This document shows positions 24,675 to 33,416 of a stretch of 59,041 nucleotides of DNA, one piece after another. Location of the stretch: positions 1-59,041 of the forward strand of contig CANMLG010000065.1 in assembly GCA_947498765.1 (NCBI GenBank). Reading direction: 5' to 3'. The stretch's first letter is position 1, and every line of letters starts with the position of its first letter. This DNA comes from an uncultured Aquimarina sp. (GTDB lineage Bacteria > Bacteroidota > Bacteroidia > Flavobacteriales > Flavobacteriaceae). Both the position numbers and the translations under genes were made by a program. The notes beneath the pieces are model-generated. The model was not told the origin of the DNA and did no database searches. It saw nothing but the letters and a program-made list of their open reading frames with translations.

Positions 24675-26134
24675 TAGTCTATAAGTTTTAAATAACGTTG
24701 TACCACTTCCATATCACTGAAAGCTGTTTTCTTCCCTTTTATATCTTGATAATTTTCATGTCCTTTTCCTGCAATCAAAATAATATCATTTGGATTCGCC
24801 ATGCTTACCGCAGTTTTTATGGCCTGCTCACGATTTTGAATAGTTAGTGTTTTTTTAAAATCCTGAGGCTGCACACCAGTCTCCATGGCATCTAAAATAT
24901 CTTGAGGTTCTTCAAAGCGAGGATTATCATTTGTAAAAATGACCTTATCACTCAGTTGCGCTGCAATTGATGCCATAATAGGTCTTTTTAACTGATCGCG
25001 ATCCCCTCCACAACCGACAACTGTAATCAAGGTTTCATTACGTGTTCGTATTGAGTTTACTGTATTCAATACATTTTTAAGTGCATCTGGCGTATGTGCA
25101 AAATCAACTATTGCTGTAATTTTCTGATCCGAAATAGTATATTCAAATCTTCCATTAACACTTTCTAGGTTACTTAATAATTGTAAAATCTCTAATGCTT
25201 CTAAGCCAAGCATTTCTGCACAAGCATAAACTGCCACCAAATTATAAGCATTGAAATTCCCTATAAGCTTACTCCAAAACTCTTTATCATTAATTTTTAA
25301 GAGCAAACCCTGAAAACTACTTTCTAATACATTACCTCTGTAATCTGCAAAAGACTTTAAAGCATAAGTGACTTTCTTAGCCTTTGTATTTTGAAGCATT
25401 ACCAATCCATTCTTATCATCTGAATTTGTTAATGCAAAAGCACTTTTAGGCAATGAATCAAAAAATGATTTTTTAACATCTCTATACTCTTTAAAGGTTT
25501 CATGATAATCCAAATGATCGTGCGATAAGTTAGTAAACACACCACCTTCAAATTCCAAACCTAAAGTTCTTTTTTGATGAATACCATGAGAACTCACCTC
25601 CATAAAACAATAAGTAACTCCCTCAGCAAGCATATTTGCTAAATGTTTTTGCAATTGCAAAGCATCGGGCGTAGTATGTGTGGCAGGAATCTCTTTATTG
25701 TGAATACACACCTTAACGGTAGAAATCAAACCTACTTTATATCCAGCACTTTTAAACAACTGAAACAATAAGCTTGTCACTGTTGTTTTTCCATTAGTTC
25801 CCGTTACTCCAATTAAACGAAGTTTGGCAGACGGATTTTCGTAGTAATTACTTGCCATAACCGCTAAGGCCACTTGCGAATCGGAGACTTTTATATAAGT
25901 AACTCCATTTACAATATGCTTAGGAAAATCTTCACAAACAATTACTAAAGCTCCTTGATCAATAGCCTTTTTTATAAATTGATGACCATCAACCTGCACT
26001 CCACGGACAGCAACAAAAACATCATTTAATGCCACTAAACGAGAGTCAAATTGTAATGAATTTACACTTACATGTGTATTTCCCATTACCGCCTCAATGG
26101 ATACCTTATATAATATGTTAGTTAAACTACTCAA
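24674..26134 (-). CDS. murE: UDP-MurNAc-tripeptide synthetase MurE, meso-diaminopimelate type
   Basis: This 486-residue ligase adds the third amino acid of the stem. The ATP loop is GTNGKTT (112-118). The motif DNPR at 403-406 is the signature of enzymes that use meso-diaminopimelate, so the wall is of the usual Gram-negative type. [14 protein letters not shown] and GKGHENYQ are further family motifs. It overlaps ftsI by 4 bases. No murF is found in the cluster, so the next ligase must be encoded elsewhere. Confidence 0.96.
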   Translation of the reverse strand: MSSLTNILYKVSIEAVMGNTHVSVNSLQFDSRLVALNDVFVAVRGVQVDGHQFIKKAIDQGALVIVCEDFPKHIVNGVTYIKVSDSQVALAVMASNYYENPSAKLRLIGVTGTNGKTTVTSLLFQLFKSAGYKVGLISTVKVCIHNKEIPATHTTPDALQLQKHLANMLAEGVTYCFMEVSSHGIHQKRTLGLEFEGGVFTNLSHDHLDYHETFKEYRDVKKSFFDSLPKSAFALTNSDDKNGLVMLQNTKAKKVTYALKSFADYRGNVLESSFQGLLLKINDKEFWSKLIGNFNAYNLVAVYACAEMLGLEALEILQLLSNLESVNGRFEYTISDQKITAIVDFAHTPDALKNVLNTVNSIRTRNETLITVVGCGGDRDQLKRPIMASIAAQLSDKVIFTNDNPRFEEPQDILDAMETGVQPQDFKKTLTIQNREQAIKTAVSMANPNDIILIAGKGHENYQDIKGKKTAFSDMEVVQRYLKLID

Positions 26135-28122
26135 GATAAAATGATACTAATATGTTTACGATTTCCTATTTTTTCTCCTTGTGGAATAGACTGTTCTTTA
26201 ACTCTTCCTTCACCCGAAACCTTTACATCTAAACCTAAATTTTCCAACAATGGCAATACATCCATCAATGTCATTCCTTTTACGTTAGGCATTATCGTTT
26301 TATACTTCTGCGAAAGCGTATAAAAATTAACATAATCCGTTCCCGATTTTTCAACTGAAGTTAAATTCACTTGATCTACTATAGGTGTGGCTCTATAAAT
26401 TTTTTCAGCAATTTTTTTGAATACAGGAGCAGCTACTACATTTCCATAAAAACCTATTTCTTTTTTGGGTTCGTGAACTACAACTATACATGAATATTTT
26501 GGTGTATCGGCTGGAAAATAACCTACAAAAGACGAAATGTATTGCAAATGTTTTTTTCCTTTACCATAATTCTTTTGACAAGTACCTGTCTTCCCGGCAA
26601 AGGACATTAACTTGGATTTTATATTTTTAGCTGTTCCACGTTCCACCACCTTTTCCATCATTACCTTTACAGCGCCAACCGTTTGCTTTGAACAAAGCAT
26701 TGGATTGATTACTTCTTTTCCAAATTGCTCTTCTACGGCATCCCAGGCACGCACTTCTTTTATAAACTGTGGCTTTACCATTTCCCCATTATTCGCAATT
26801 GCATTATAAAATGTTAAAGTTTGCAAAGGCGTTAATGAAACTCCGTACCCAAAAGCCATCCATGGCAATGTGGTTCCATACCAATTTTTATCACCTGGAT
26901 ACGGGAACTTAGGATCCCCTTCTCCTTTAATTGGTAACCCCAAAGGCTTGTTTAACCCCATATTATAAAAGCGATTTAATAATTTTTTGGGATTATTTTT
27001 ATAATGCTTATTTACAATTTTAGCAAATGCAGTATTAGATGATAATTCAAATGCTTTTGCTGCAGAAATTTTACCATAACCTCCCCAATGCGAATCATAC
27101 ACCGTGCGATCATAAAATTTTACACGCCCATTTTCGGTATCCACCACATAACTTGAATCAATCGCTTTATCCTCCAACAAAGCTACCATTGACATCAATT
27201 TAAACGTTGAACCTGGCTCATGTGATTCCCCAACCGCATAATTTAATCGCTCATAATACTTCCCTTTCGAGGTACGTGCTAAATTTGAGATTGCTTTTAT
27301 ATCTCCTGTCTTGGTCTCCATCACCACCACACATCCGTGATGAGCTTCAAATTTCTCTAACTGCTCCAACAAGGCATGATGCGCAATATCTTGAATATTT
27401 ACATCAATAGTCGAAACTACATCATAACCATCTTGTGGCTCCACCTCATTATTATCGGAAACTGGCTTCCATTGTCCTTTAGATATCTTTTGCTTTAAAC
27501 GTTTTCCTGCTTTTCCGCGTAAATATGGACCATAAGCCCCTTCAAGCCCTACTCTGGTATAGTAACCTTTTTCATCTTGACGCTCATAACCAACAGTTCG
27601 TTCGGCAATTTTCCCTATTGGATGCTCCCTAATTGTACGCTGCTCAATAATTAAACCTCCTTTGTTTGCTCCTAACTTTAGAATAGGAAAATTTTTAACC
27701 CGCATATAACGGGAATATCCAATGTTTCTACAAATAAGCAAGTATCTGTTTTTATTAACTCTTGCTTTATTAAACATTTTAGAATAATACGAAGCAGGTT
27801 TCCCAAACTCCCTTGACATTGCTTTTGCTAGGTTTTGAATTTCTTTTTGGAAAGTTTCTTTTTTAACCGTTACCGCATCAAAACGAATATCATATTTAGG
27901 TACAGAAGTGGCCAATAAATTGTAGTTTGCATCGTAAAGATTCCCTCTATTTGCAGGAATGACAAAATCTTTAAACACCCGTTTACGCGCTATTTCTCGA
28001 TATTTATCTCCCTCAACAACCTGAATTTTAAATAAATTAAACAACACAAAACCCGCAAAAAGCAACAAACAACCTGCCACTAAATAAGATCTATTTGATA
28101 TGTTTTTTATAGTTGCTTCCAA
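26131..28122 (-). CDS. ftsI: Septal transpeptidase FtsI (class B PBP) with a PASTA domain
   Basis: This 663-residue protein has a membrane anchor at residues 14-32, a dimerisation (pedestal) domain at about 50-200, then the transpeptidase domain with S305-T-F-K308, S361-S-N363 and K511-T-G513. Residues about 605-663 (MPNVKGMTLMDVLPLLENLGL) form one PASTA repeat, as in many Bacteroidetes and Gram-positive PBPs; E. coli FtsI lacks it. The enzyme cross-links septal peptidoglycan together with FtsW. It sits between ftsL (21-base gap) and murE (4-base overlap). Confidence 0.95.
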   Translation of the reverse strand: MEATIKNISNRSYLVAGCLLLFAGFVLFNLFKIQVVEGDKYREIARKRVFKDFVIPANRGNLYDANYNLLATSVPKYDIRFDAVTVKKETFQKEIQNLAKAMSREFGKPASYYSKMFNKARVNKNRYLLICRNIGYSRYMRVKNFPILKLGANKGGLIIEQRTIREHPIGKIAERTVGYERQDEKGYYTRVGLEGAYGPYLRGKAGKRLKQKISKGQWKPVSDNNEVEPQDGYDVVSTIDVNIQDIAHHALLEQLEKFEAHHGCVVVMETKTGDIKAISNLARTSKGKYYERLNYAVGESHEPGSTFKLMSMVALLEDKAIDSSYVVDTENGRVKFYDRTVYDSHWGGYGKISAAKAFELSSNTAFAKIVNKHYKNNPKKLLNRFYNMGLNKPLGLPIKGEGDPKFPYPGDKNWYGTTLPWMAFGYGVSLTPLQTLTFYNAIANNGEMVKPQFIKEVRAWDAVEEQFGKEVINPMLCSKQTVGAVKVMMEKVVERGTAKNIKSKLMSFAGKTGTCQKNYGKGKKHLQYISSFVGYFPADTPKYSCIVVVHEPKKEIGFYGNVVAAPVFKKIAEKIYRATPIVDQVNLTSVEKSGTDYVNFYTLSQKYKTIMPNVKGMTLMDVLPLLENLGLDVKVSGEGRVKEQSIPQGEKIGNRKHISIILS

Positions 28123-28143
28123 ATTTACTTTACACTTATTCTT

Positions 28144-28455
28144 TTACTCTTTAACTACTAATTTAATGGGCGGTTCTTTTTTTAAATCAACTCCTATTTC
28201 TTTGAGTCTTTTTTTTATTTGCGATTCCATTTTTAATTTCATTAATCGCGATCTGCCATCAACAAATTGAGTCCGATACTCTTTTACTTCATTATTCTTT
28301 TTTGCGATTTCATGAATTTTCCGCTCTGCGCTATGCGAACTTGCAATCATTATTAAAGCTAGTACTGATAAAAACAAAAGCATGACCCAATTTTTTGCAG
28401 AATCATCCGACAGCAAGAGTCTTCCTTTTAATATGTCATATAACTTATCTTTCAT
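28144..28455 (-). CDS. ftsL: FtsL-like division protein
   Basis: This is a 103-residue bitopic protein. A short cytoplasmic head ends near residue 20, a membrane segment spans about 23-40 (NWVMLLFLSVLALIMIA), and a charged coiled coil with heptad spacing follows (about 45-95). This is the FtsL architecture, and the place between rsmH and ftsI is where FtsL is expected. Sequence conservation is low, so the name rests mainly on size, topology and position. It starts on the last base of the rsmH stop codon. Confidence 0.8.
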   Translation of the reverse strand: MKDKLYDILKGRLLLSDDSAKNWVMLLFLSVLALIMIASSHSAERKIHEIAKKNNEVKEYRTQFVDGRSRLMKLKMESQIKKRLKEIGVDLKKEPPIKLVVKE

Positions 28456-29363
28456 TAATCCTCTATCCGCTCTGCTATTCTTAATTTAGCACTTCGCGCT
28501 CTATTATTAGAAGCTATTTCATTGGCATCTGGCACAATAAGCCCACCTACTTTTTTAAAAGGCACAGACATTTTTCCAAATAAATCCTTTTCAGGTTCTC
28601 CTTCAAATAAACCATTTCTTATAAATCGTTTTACCAAACGATCTTCTAAAGAATGATATGATATTAAACTTATCCTTCCTCCTGGTGCTAGCAAATCTTT
28701 AGTTTGCTCCAAAAACTCTTTTAAAACTGCTATTTCTTGATTTACCTCAATTCGAATTGCCTGATAAACTTGCGCTAAAATTTTATGCTCTTTCTTCTTA
28801 ATCATACAAGGGCCTAAAATAGCTTTTAACTGCTCGCTAGTTTTTACAAGTTTCACTTCTCGTGCTTCAACAATTAAACGCGCCATTTTTTTAGCACTCC
28901 GCAACTCTCCATATTGAGACAATACTTGTTTTAACGCTTGCTCCTCATAAGTATTAATAACATCGCTAGCCGAAAGTGTTGCTGTTTGATCCATTCTCAT
29001 ATCTAGCTCCGCTTCAAAACGTGTCGAAAAACCACGGTCAGCTTCATCAAACTGATGAGATGACACTCCAAAATCTCCTAAAATACCATCTACTTTTTTA
29101 ACACCATAAAAGCGCAAAAAACGTTTAATAAATCTAAAATTATGAGGCATTAATTGAAATCGCTCATCCTCAAAAGCATTTTTATGCGCATCTTGATCTT
29201 GATCAAAACCAAACAATTTACCATTAGGACCTAATCGAGATAGTATCTCTTTTGAATGACCTCCTCCTCCAAAAGTAACATCCACATAAACCCCATCGGA
29301 CTTAATTGCTAGTCCATCAACAGTTTCTTTCAACAATACTGGTATGTGATATTTATTCTCCAT
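28455..29363 (-). CDS. rsmH: 16S rRNA (cytosine-1402-N4)-methyltransferase RsmH
   Basis: This 302-residue SAM-dependent enzyme (also called MraW) modifies C1402 of 16S rRNA in the ribosomal P site. HIPVLLKETVDGL is the family start, VDVTFGGGGHSKEIL the SAM loop, GILGDFGVSSHQFDE the catalytic region, and ISYHSLEDRLVKRF the C-terminal motif. It overlaps mraZ by 11 bases and is followed directly by ftsL. The length is normal. Confidence 0.96.
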   Translation of the reverse strand: MENKYHIPVLLKETVDGLAIKSDGVYVDVTFGGGGHSKEILSRLGPNGKLFGFDQDQDAHKNAFEDERFQLMPHNFRFIKRFLRFYGVKKVDGILGDFGVSSHQFDEADRGFSTRFEAELDMRMDQTATLSASDVINTYEEQALKQVLSQYGELRSAKKMARLIVEAREVKLVKTSEQLKAILGPCMIKKKEHKILAQVYQAIRIEVNQEIAVLKEFLEQTKDLLAPGGRISLISYHSLEDRLVKRFIRNGLFEGEPEKDLFGKMSVPFKKVGGLIVPDANEIASNNRARSAKLRIAERIED

Positions 29364-29823
29364 CTACTATTATATCATCAAATCCCATTACTTCTTCCGC
29401 TAGATCTGCAAAATCATCTGTTGCCTCATCAATAGCCGCTTCATAACGTGATTTATCCCAAATTTCAATTATATTTATTGCCGAAGACAACACTAATTCT
29501 TTTTCAATTCCTGCAAACGCCACTAAATCTTTTGGTATCAAAATTCGTCCCGTTGCATCTACTTCTAATTCTTTTACACCTGCTGTAAAGCGACGTATAA
29601 AGTCATTATTCTTCTTTTTAAATCGATTCAGCTTATTCATTTTTTGCATAAGCACATCCCATTCTTTTCTGGGATACAACTCCAAACAAGGCTGAAACAC
29701 CGAGCGCTTTAACACAAAACCTTCAGATAACAAACTATCTAACTGCTTTTTAAATGCCGAAGGAAGCATCAACCTCCCTTTGACATCAGCTTTGCATTCG
29801 TATGTTCCTATTAAATTTACCAC
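29353..29823 (-). CDS. mraZ: Transcriptional regulator MraZ
   Basis: This 156-residue protein has two AbrB-like swapped-hairpin halves. GTYECKADVKGRLMLPSAFKK (first) and VKELEVDATGRILIPKDL (second) each carry the DxxGRxxxP core. It binds repeats in front of its own cluster and controls division genes. Three 10-bp-spaced GTGGT boxes lie 38-62 bases upstream of its start codon. It is the first gene of the division cluster. The C-terminal acidic tail (DFADLAEEVMGFDDI) overlaps the rsmH start. Confidence 0.95.
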   Translation of the reverse strand: MVNLIGTYECKADVKGRLMLPSAFKKQLDSLLSEGFVLKRSVFQPCLELYPRKEWDVLMQKMNKLNRFKKKNNDFIRRFTAGVKELEVDATGRILIPKDLVAFAGIEKELVLSSAINIIEIWDKSRYEAAIDEATDDFADLAEEVMGFDDIIVDGE

Positions 29824-29841
29824 GATTTACCTAGAATTAGT

Positions 29842-29849
29842 CAAAGATA
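29842..29849 (-). promoter_or_regulatory. Promoter -7 box of the mraZ/dcw cluster (TATCTTTG)
   Basis: TATCTTTG on the minus strand equals the Bacteroidetes -7 consensus TAnnTTTG. It lies 19 bases upstream of the mraZ ATG, giving a leader of roughly a dozen bases. The -33 region is covered by the MraZ boxes and shows no TTTG. Confidence 0.6.
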
Positions 29850-29860
29850 TTGAAAAAATC

Positions 29861-29885
29861 ACCACATTTTACCACTTTATACCAC
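29861..29885 (-). promoter_or_regulatory. Candidate MraZ operator: three GTGGT repeats with 10-bp period
   Basis: On the minus strand GTGGTATAAA, GTGGTAAAAT and GTGGTGATTT follow one another, so three GTGGT boxes fall on one helix face. Known MraZ sites are TGGGN-type direct repeats with 5-base spacers, that is, the same 10-bp period. The boxes cover about -20 to -45 of the predicted promoter, a position fit for autorepression. Confidence 0.75.
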
Positions 29886-30063
29886 ATTGTTAATAAGTTT
29901 CCCTCTCAAAAAATCAAAAACATCACTATTTAAACAGCTTAGCAGCAAACTATTTAATTTTAAAATAAAAATTACATCACCGAAAAAAACCAACCAGAAA
30001 ACGAAAAAAAATAGTAGGAAAAAGAGTTCTTCAAAAAAATTCTGTTCCTGTTTGTTAAAATAT

Positions 30064-30071
30064 TATATTTG
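30064..30071 (+). promoter_or_regulatory. Promoter -7 box (TATATTTG) of the hydrolase-engB pair
   Basis: TATATTTG matches TAnnTTTG. Its last three bases, TTG, look like a start codon for a longer reading frame. The box decides that the true start is the ATG at 30096, with a leader of about 20 bases. Confidence 0.6.
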
Positions 30072-30095
30072 CGTTTCAGTCATGCCAAAGCATTA

Positions 30096-30860
30096 ATGAA
30101 CGAAAACTTAACAAAAGAAGGAAAATTTATATACGCTAGTTCAGGTGAAGGAACACCCATCGTTGTACTTCATGGACTTATGGGAGGTTTAAGTAATTTT
30201 GAAGGAATGTTCTCTCATTTCCCTCAGCACGGTTATCGTGTAATTATTCCTGAACTCCCTATTTACGAGCTGCCATTAATTAAGACTAGTGTTAGTAATT
30301 TAGCCAAGTTTTTAAAAGATTTTTTGGATTACTTAAACTATTCTGAAGTAATATTAGTTGGTAATTCATTAGGAGGACATATAGCATTAGTATTTCAGAA
30401 AATGTATCCCGAGCTTGTAAAAGGAATTGTCCTAACTGGTAGTTCTGGACTTTACGAAAGCGGAATGGGAGAAAGTTACCCTAAACGTGGTGACTACGAT
30501 TATATAAAGCAAAAAGCCCAGGATGTTTTTTACAAGCCCGAAACAGCTACGAAAGAAATGGTTGATGAAGTATATAATACTGTTAACGATCGTTATAAAT
30601 TAGTTAGAACAATTGCTATTGCAAAAAGTGCCATTAGACACAACATGGCTAAGGATTTACCAAAAATTAAAGTCCCTGCATGTATTATTTGGGGTAAAAA
30701 TGACATTGTTACTCCTCCCGATGTTGCCGAAGACTTTAGTAGATTAATTCCTAATTCCACCCTTTATTGGATTGATGAATGTGGCCATGCTGCTATGATG
30801 GAACACCCCGAAATATTTAACAAATACCTACATGAATGGCTTGTTAAAGAAAACATTTAA
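30096..30860 (+). CDS. Alpha/beta-fold hydrolase
   Basis: This 254-residue cytosolic hydrolase has a complete triad: nucleophile S91 in GNSLGGH, acid D203 in GKNDIVTPP and H231 in ECGHAAMMEHP. The oxyanion loop is HGLMGG (26-31). The small cap region at about 125-175 resembles the MhpC/BioH-like branch. The substrate is unknown. Start ATG 30096 was chosen because an upstream TTG is part of the promoter box. It is followed by engB after 12 bases, probably on one transcript, and lies divergent from the mraZ cluster. Confidence 0.88.
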   Translation: MNENLTKEGKFIYASSGEGTPIVVLHGLMGGLSNFEGMFSHFPQHGYRVIIPELPIYELPLIKTSVSNLAKFLKDFLDYLNYSEVILVGNSLGGHIALVFQKMYPELVKGIVLTGSSGLYESGMGESYPKRGDYDYIKQKAQDVFYKPETATKEMVDEVYNTVNDRYKLVRTIAIAKSAIRHNMAKDLPKIKVPACIIWGKNDIVTPPDVAEDFSRLIPNSTLYWIDECGHAAMMEHPEIFNKYLHEWLVKENI

Positions 30861-30872
30861 AAACACTTTAGT

Positions 30873-31499
30873 GTGAAAATTTCAAGCGCAGATTTTATAA
30901 TTAGCAATAGTGATGTTGCCAAATGTCCTAGTAATCCTTTTCCAGAGTACGCTTTTATCGGACGTTCAAATGTGGGAAAATCTTCATTAATCAATGCATT
31001 AATGGGACGTAAAAATCTTGCAAAAACTTCAGGTAGGCCAGGAAAAACTCAACTTATCAATCATTTTTTGATTAATAAAAATTGGTTTTTAGTTGATTTA
31101 CCCGGGTATGGATATGCACGTACATCCAAAAGCACAAAAAAAACGTTTCAAAAGTTTATTACAAATTATTTTAAACAGCGCACTCAATTAGTAAGTGCTT
31201 TTGTTTTGGTTGATTGCAGGCACGAACCACAAAAAATTGACCTTGCTTTTATGGAGTGGCTCACCACAAATGGTGTTCCTTTTTTTATCATTTTTACCAA
31301 AGCTGATAAATTAACTATAAACACCCTCCCCAAGCATATTGAAAACTACAAAAACAAAATGCTGACATTTTGGGAAGAAATGCCTCCTTATTTTATCACA
31401 TCTTCCTCTTCAAAACAAGGTTGCGACGAAGTATTGACCCATATTGATCAATTAAATGAAGCCTTTTTCAAAAATAGTAACAGCCCAAAAAACCATTGA
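30873..31499 (+). CDS. engB: Ribosome-biogenesis GTPase EngB (YihA/YsxC)
   Basis: This 208-residue GTPase is needed for late assembly of the large ribosomal subunit. The motifs are G1 GRSNVGKSS (30-38), G2 and the switch SGRPGKTQ, G3 DLPGYG, G4 TKAD and a C-terminal SS(S/K) G5. It starts at GTG, because there is no ATG upstream in frame and the N-terminal KISSADFIISN fits the family. It lies 12 bases after the hydrolase gene. An inverted repeat TTGCTGTTTT/AAAACAGCAA (31523-31570) after the stop may end both this gene and the convergent one. Confidence 0.95.
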   Translation: MKISSADFIISNSDVAKCPSNPFPEYAFIGRSNVGKSSLINALMGRKNLAKTSGRPGKTQLINHFLINKNWFLVDLPGYGYARTSKSTKKTFQKFITNYFKQRTQLVSAFVLVDCRHEPQKIDLAFMEWLTTNGVPFFIIFTKADKLTINTLPKHIENYKNKMLTFWEEMPPYFITSSSSKQGCDEVLTHIDQLNEAFFKNSNSPKNH

Positions 31500-31541
31500 C
31501 CAATCAAATTAAAAATAAGTTATTGCTGTTTTTAACAAAAT

Positions 31542-31895
31542 TCAACTATTCTTTCCATTTAAAACAGCAATCAACGCCTCTACAGAAGTAAATCTATTTA
31601 ATGCTTCTGACGAAAGCACTACTTCCAAACCTTTAGAAGAAACAGAAAATACTACTGGATATATTACCTTTATATTTGGATATTGGATTTCAAATTCATT
31701 TTTATAAATGAACTCCATGGCTACTTTTTGAGACTTCCTAAATATTTTCCACTCATTTGTTTCGCCAAAATTACCATGAGTAAGCGCACACAAACTGCAT
31801 GCATAAGTATCTGGACTTAACATTTTATGTGCAAAATCAATTTTTTTATTCCAAAATCCTGATGATGCATTATATACAAATAATAGACTGGTCAA
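31542..31895 (-). CDS. Conserved protein of unknown function downstream of gldC
   Basis: This 117-residue soluble protein has a family pattern seen across Bacteroidetes: FVYNASSGFWNKKIDFAHKMLSPDTYACSLCALTHG near the N-terminus, with a CxxC pair in CSLC, and a C-terminal region that senses no obvious ligand. Databases sometimes call such proteins GTPase, but I see no G motifs. It begins (TTG) 9 bases after gldC and probably belongs to the gldB-gldC transcript. A redox or metal role for CxxC is possible but unproven. Confidence 0.7.
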   Translation of the reverse strand: MTSLLFVYNASSGFWNKKIDFAHKMLSPDTYACSLCALTHGNFGETNEWKIFRKSQKVAMEFIYKNEFEIQYPNIKVIYPVVFSVSSKGLEVVLSSEALNRFTSVEALIAVLNGKNS

Positions 31896-31904
31896 AATTT
31901 AAAA

Positions 31905-32243
31905 TTACTTCTTTTTTAACTCTAATTTATCCGCAAAATAATCGGTAAAATCTTTCATGGTTTCAGCCATTTTAACATCTTGTGTTGCTCGCTGATAGGT
32001 ATCAGTCATTGCTACTAAAGTTTGATGAAAAAAGAGTTTCATTTCATCAACAGGCATATCCTTAGTCCATAAATCTATACGCAGACTTTCTTTAGCTTTT
32101 GAATCCCATACCGAAAGTAAAAAGGCTTTGGCTTCCTCATTAGTTACCCCTCCATCTTGTGCTGTCCACGAAAGCGCTTCTGGCACTTTATTTTCATCAA
32201 GTCCCACTTTTATTTTAATTTCTGAAGTATGCGTAACTGCCAT
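31905..32243 (-). CDS. gldC: Gliding motility protein GldC
   Basis: This 112-residue cytoplasmic protein was recognised by MAVTHTSEIKIKVGLDENKVPE and SWTAQDGGVTNEEAKAFLLS, features of GldC. In Flavobacterium johnsoniae GldC supports GldB and its loss reduces gliding. Its biochemical role is not known. It follows gldB by 21 bases on the same strand, the usual order. Confidence 0.92.
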   Translation of the reverse strand: MAVTHTSEIKIKVGLDENKVPEALSWTAQDGGVTNEEAKAFLLSVWDSKAKESLRIDLWTKDMPVDEMKLFFHQTLVAMTDTYQRATQDVKMAETMKDFTDYFADKLELKKK

Positions 32244-32264
32244 TATAATGTGTTTTATTAAGGT

Positions 32265-33224
32265 TTACTTTTGGGGTTTATAATTTGAAGCCTCAAAAAT
32301 AGACCTACTATCTATTTTCATTAGTTCTTGCAAAGATACATTGTTCTTTTCCATGAATGCAAATACTATTTGATACCCTATATATTGCCCCACCTTGTCT
32401 GGCGCTTGTTGATCAATTGACAAATAAAACTTTGAAAAAGGAGCTGGATATACAAAGCGTGGCAACAAATCTTTATTAGTACTATAAAGCATTTCTTTTT
32501 CAATAAAATAGCGCCAAATAAACGACTCATTATCTTTCAACCAATCCATTTGCCCTTCGGTGTGCCCAAAAATATCCGAAAGCCTTCTTTTTGGTAGTAA
32601 TTTACTTAACAAATACCTTCTTTTTCCAAATAAAATCATTTGTGCCAACAAATCTCTATTATCTGCACGAGGAATAATTTTTTGAGCATAAGCCATTGCT
32701 ATATTCGGAATTAATTGAGAAGGCTCAAAATCATCTTTTATATACTTTGAGATATCTTCATAAAAATAATGTTCACCCCCTAAATAAGTGTCCAACGACA
32801 AAAGTAACAACTCTTTTCGGAGCACAATATTATTCTTATAATCCACATCAGATATTAAAGATACTATTCTTGGCACCTCGATATGTGGATAATAATAAAT
32901 TAGATGCTTATAAAATGAAGTAAGCTCCACACTAACATTATTTAAATCCGGAAATACTTTTTTTACTTCATTAACTAATTCTTGATGCAATGTATCTTTA
33001 GATTTTCTTAACCAGAATTCGTCTTTATATTTTGTAGGAAATAAAAATGGATATTCTTCCTTAATTTTTACAAGACTTGCATCACTTACATTTACAAACT
33101 TTTGATCAAAACGTTCAATAGACACCTCAACTGGTATTGAAGCAATTTCAGCAGACATTTTATATTCTTTTTTACATGCTAAAAAAATTACACTGAAGCT
33201 TGTTAAAAAAATAAATCTAAACAT
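32265..33224 (-). CDS. gldB: Gliding motility lipoprotein GldB
   Basis: This lipoprotein (about 319 residues) is essential for gliding in Flavobacteriia and linked to the T9SS/gliding apparatus. The start MFRFIFLTSFSVIFLAC gives a proper lipoprotein signal with the cysteine after FLA. ASIPVEVSIERFDQKF and DLNNVSVELTSFYKHLIYYYP are family stretches. I prefer the ATG at 33224 to those at 33248 or 33269, because a TAnnTTTG box at 33253-33260 would place the transcript start near 33247. The region is divergent to nadE. Confidence 0.9.
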   Translation of the reverse strand: MFRFIFLTSFSVIFLACKKEYKMSAEIASIPVEVSIERFDQKFVNVSDASLVKIKEEYPFLFPTKYKDEFWLRKSKDTLHQELVNEVKKVFPDLNNVSVELTSFYKHLIYYYPHIEVPRIVSLISDVDYKNNIVLRKELLLLSLDTYLGGEHYFYEDISKYIKDDFEPSQLIPNIAMAYAQKIIPRADNRDLLAQMILFGKRRYLLSKLLPKRRLSDIFGHTEGQMDWLKDNESFIWRYFIEKEMLYSTNKDLLPRFVYPAPFSKFYLSIDQQAPDKVGQYIGYQIVFAFMEKNNVSLQELMKIDSRSIFEASNYKPQK

Positions 33225-33252
33225 TTTTGAATACTTGGTTTTATTCATGTCA

Positions 33253-33260
33253 CAAAAATA
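33253..33260 (-). promoter_or_regulatory. Promoter -7 box (TATTTTTG) of gldB-gldC
   Basis: TATTTTTG on the minus strand fits TAnnTTTG and lies about 29 bases upstream of the chosen gldB start. A start at 33248 would make the message leaderless. Confidence 0.5.
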
Positions 33261-33416
33261 AACAAACATTAATTCTATACTTTATTAAACGTTTCTTTTT
33301 AATTACTTTTATAAGCAAGTAATCTTTTTTTAGTCAATGTATACTATACTGCTATAAAAAAGAAAATTAAATTGATGTTTAGAACATCAAAAAACACCCT
33401 TATAAACTTACATTAA

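Noticed and set aside
29887..30096. Lys-rich 69-codon frame between mraZ and the hydrolase
   Set aside because: It consists of AT-rich leader and promoter sequence, and its end overlaps the promoter and start of the hydrolase.
31542..31895. GTPase, a name often given to this family
   Set aside because: No Walker A, switch or NKxD-type motif is present.
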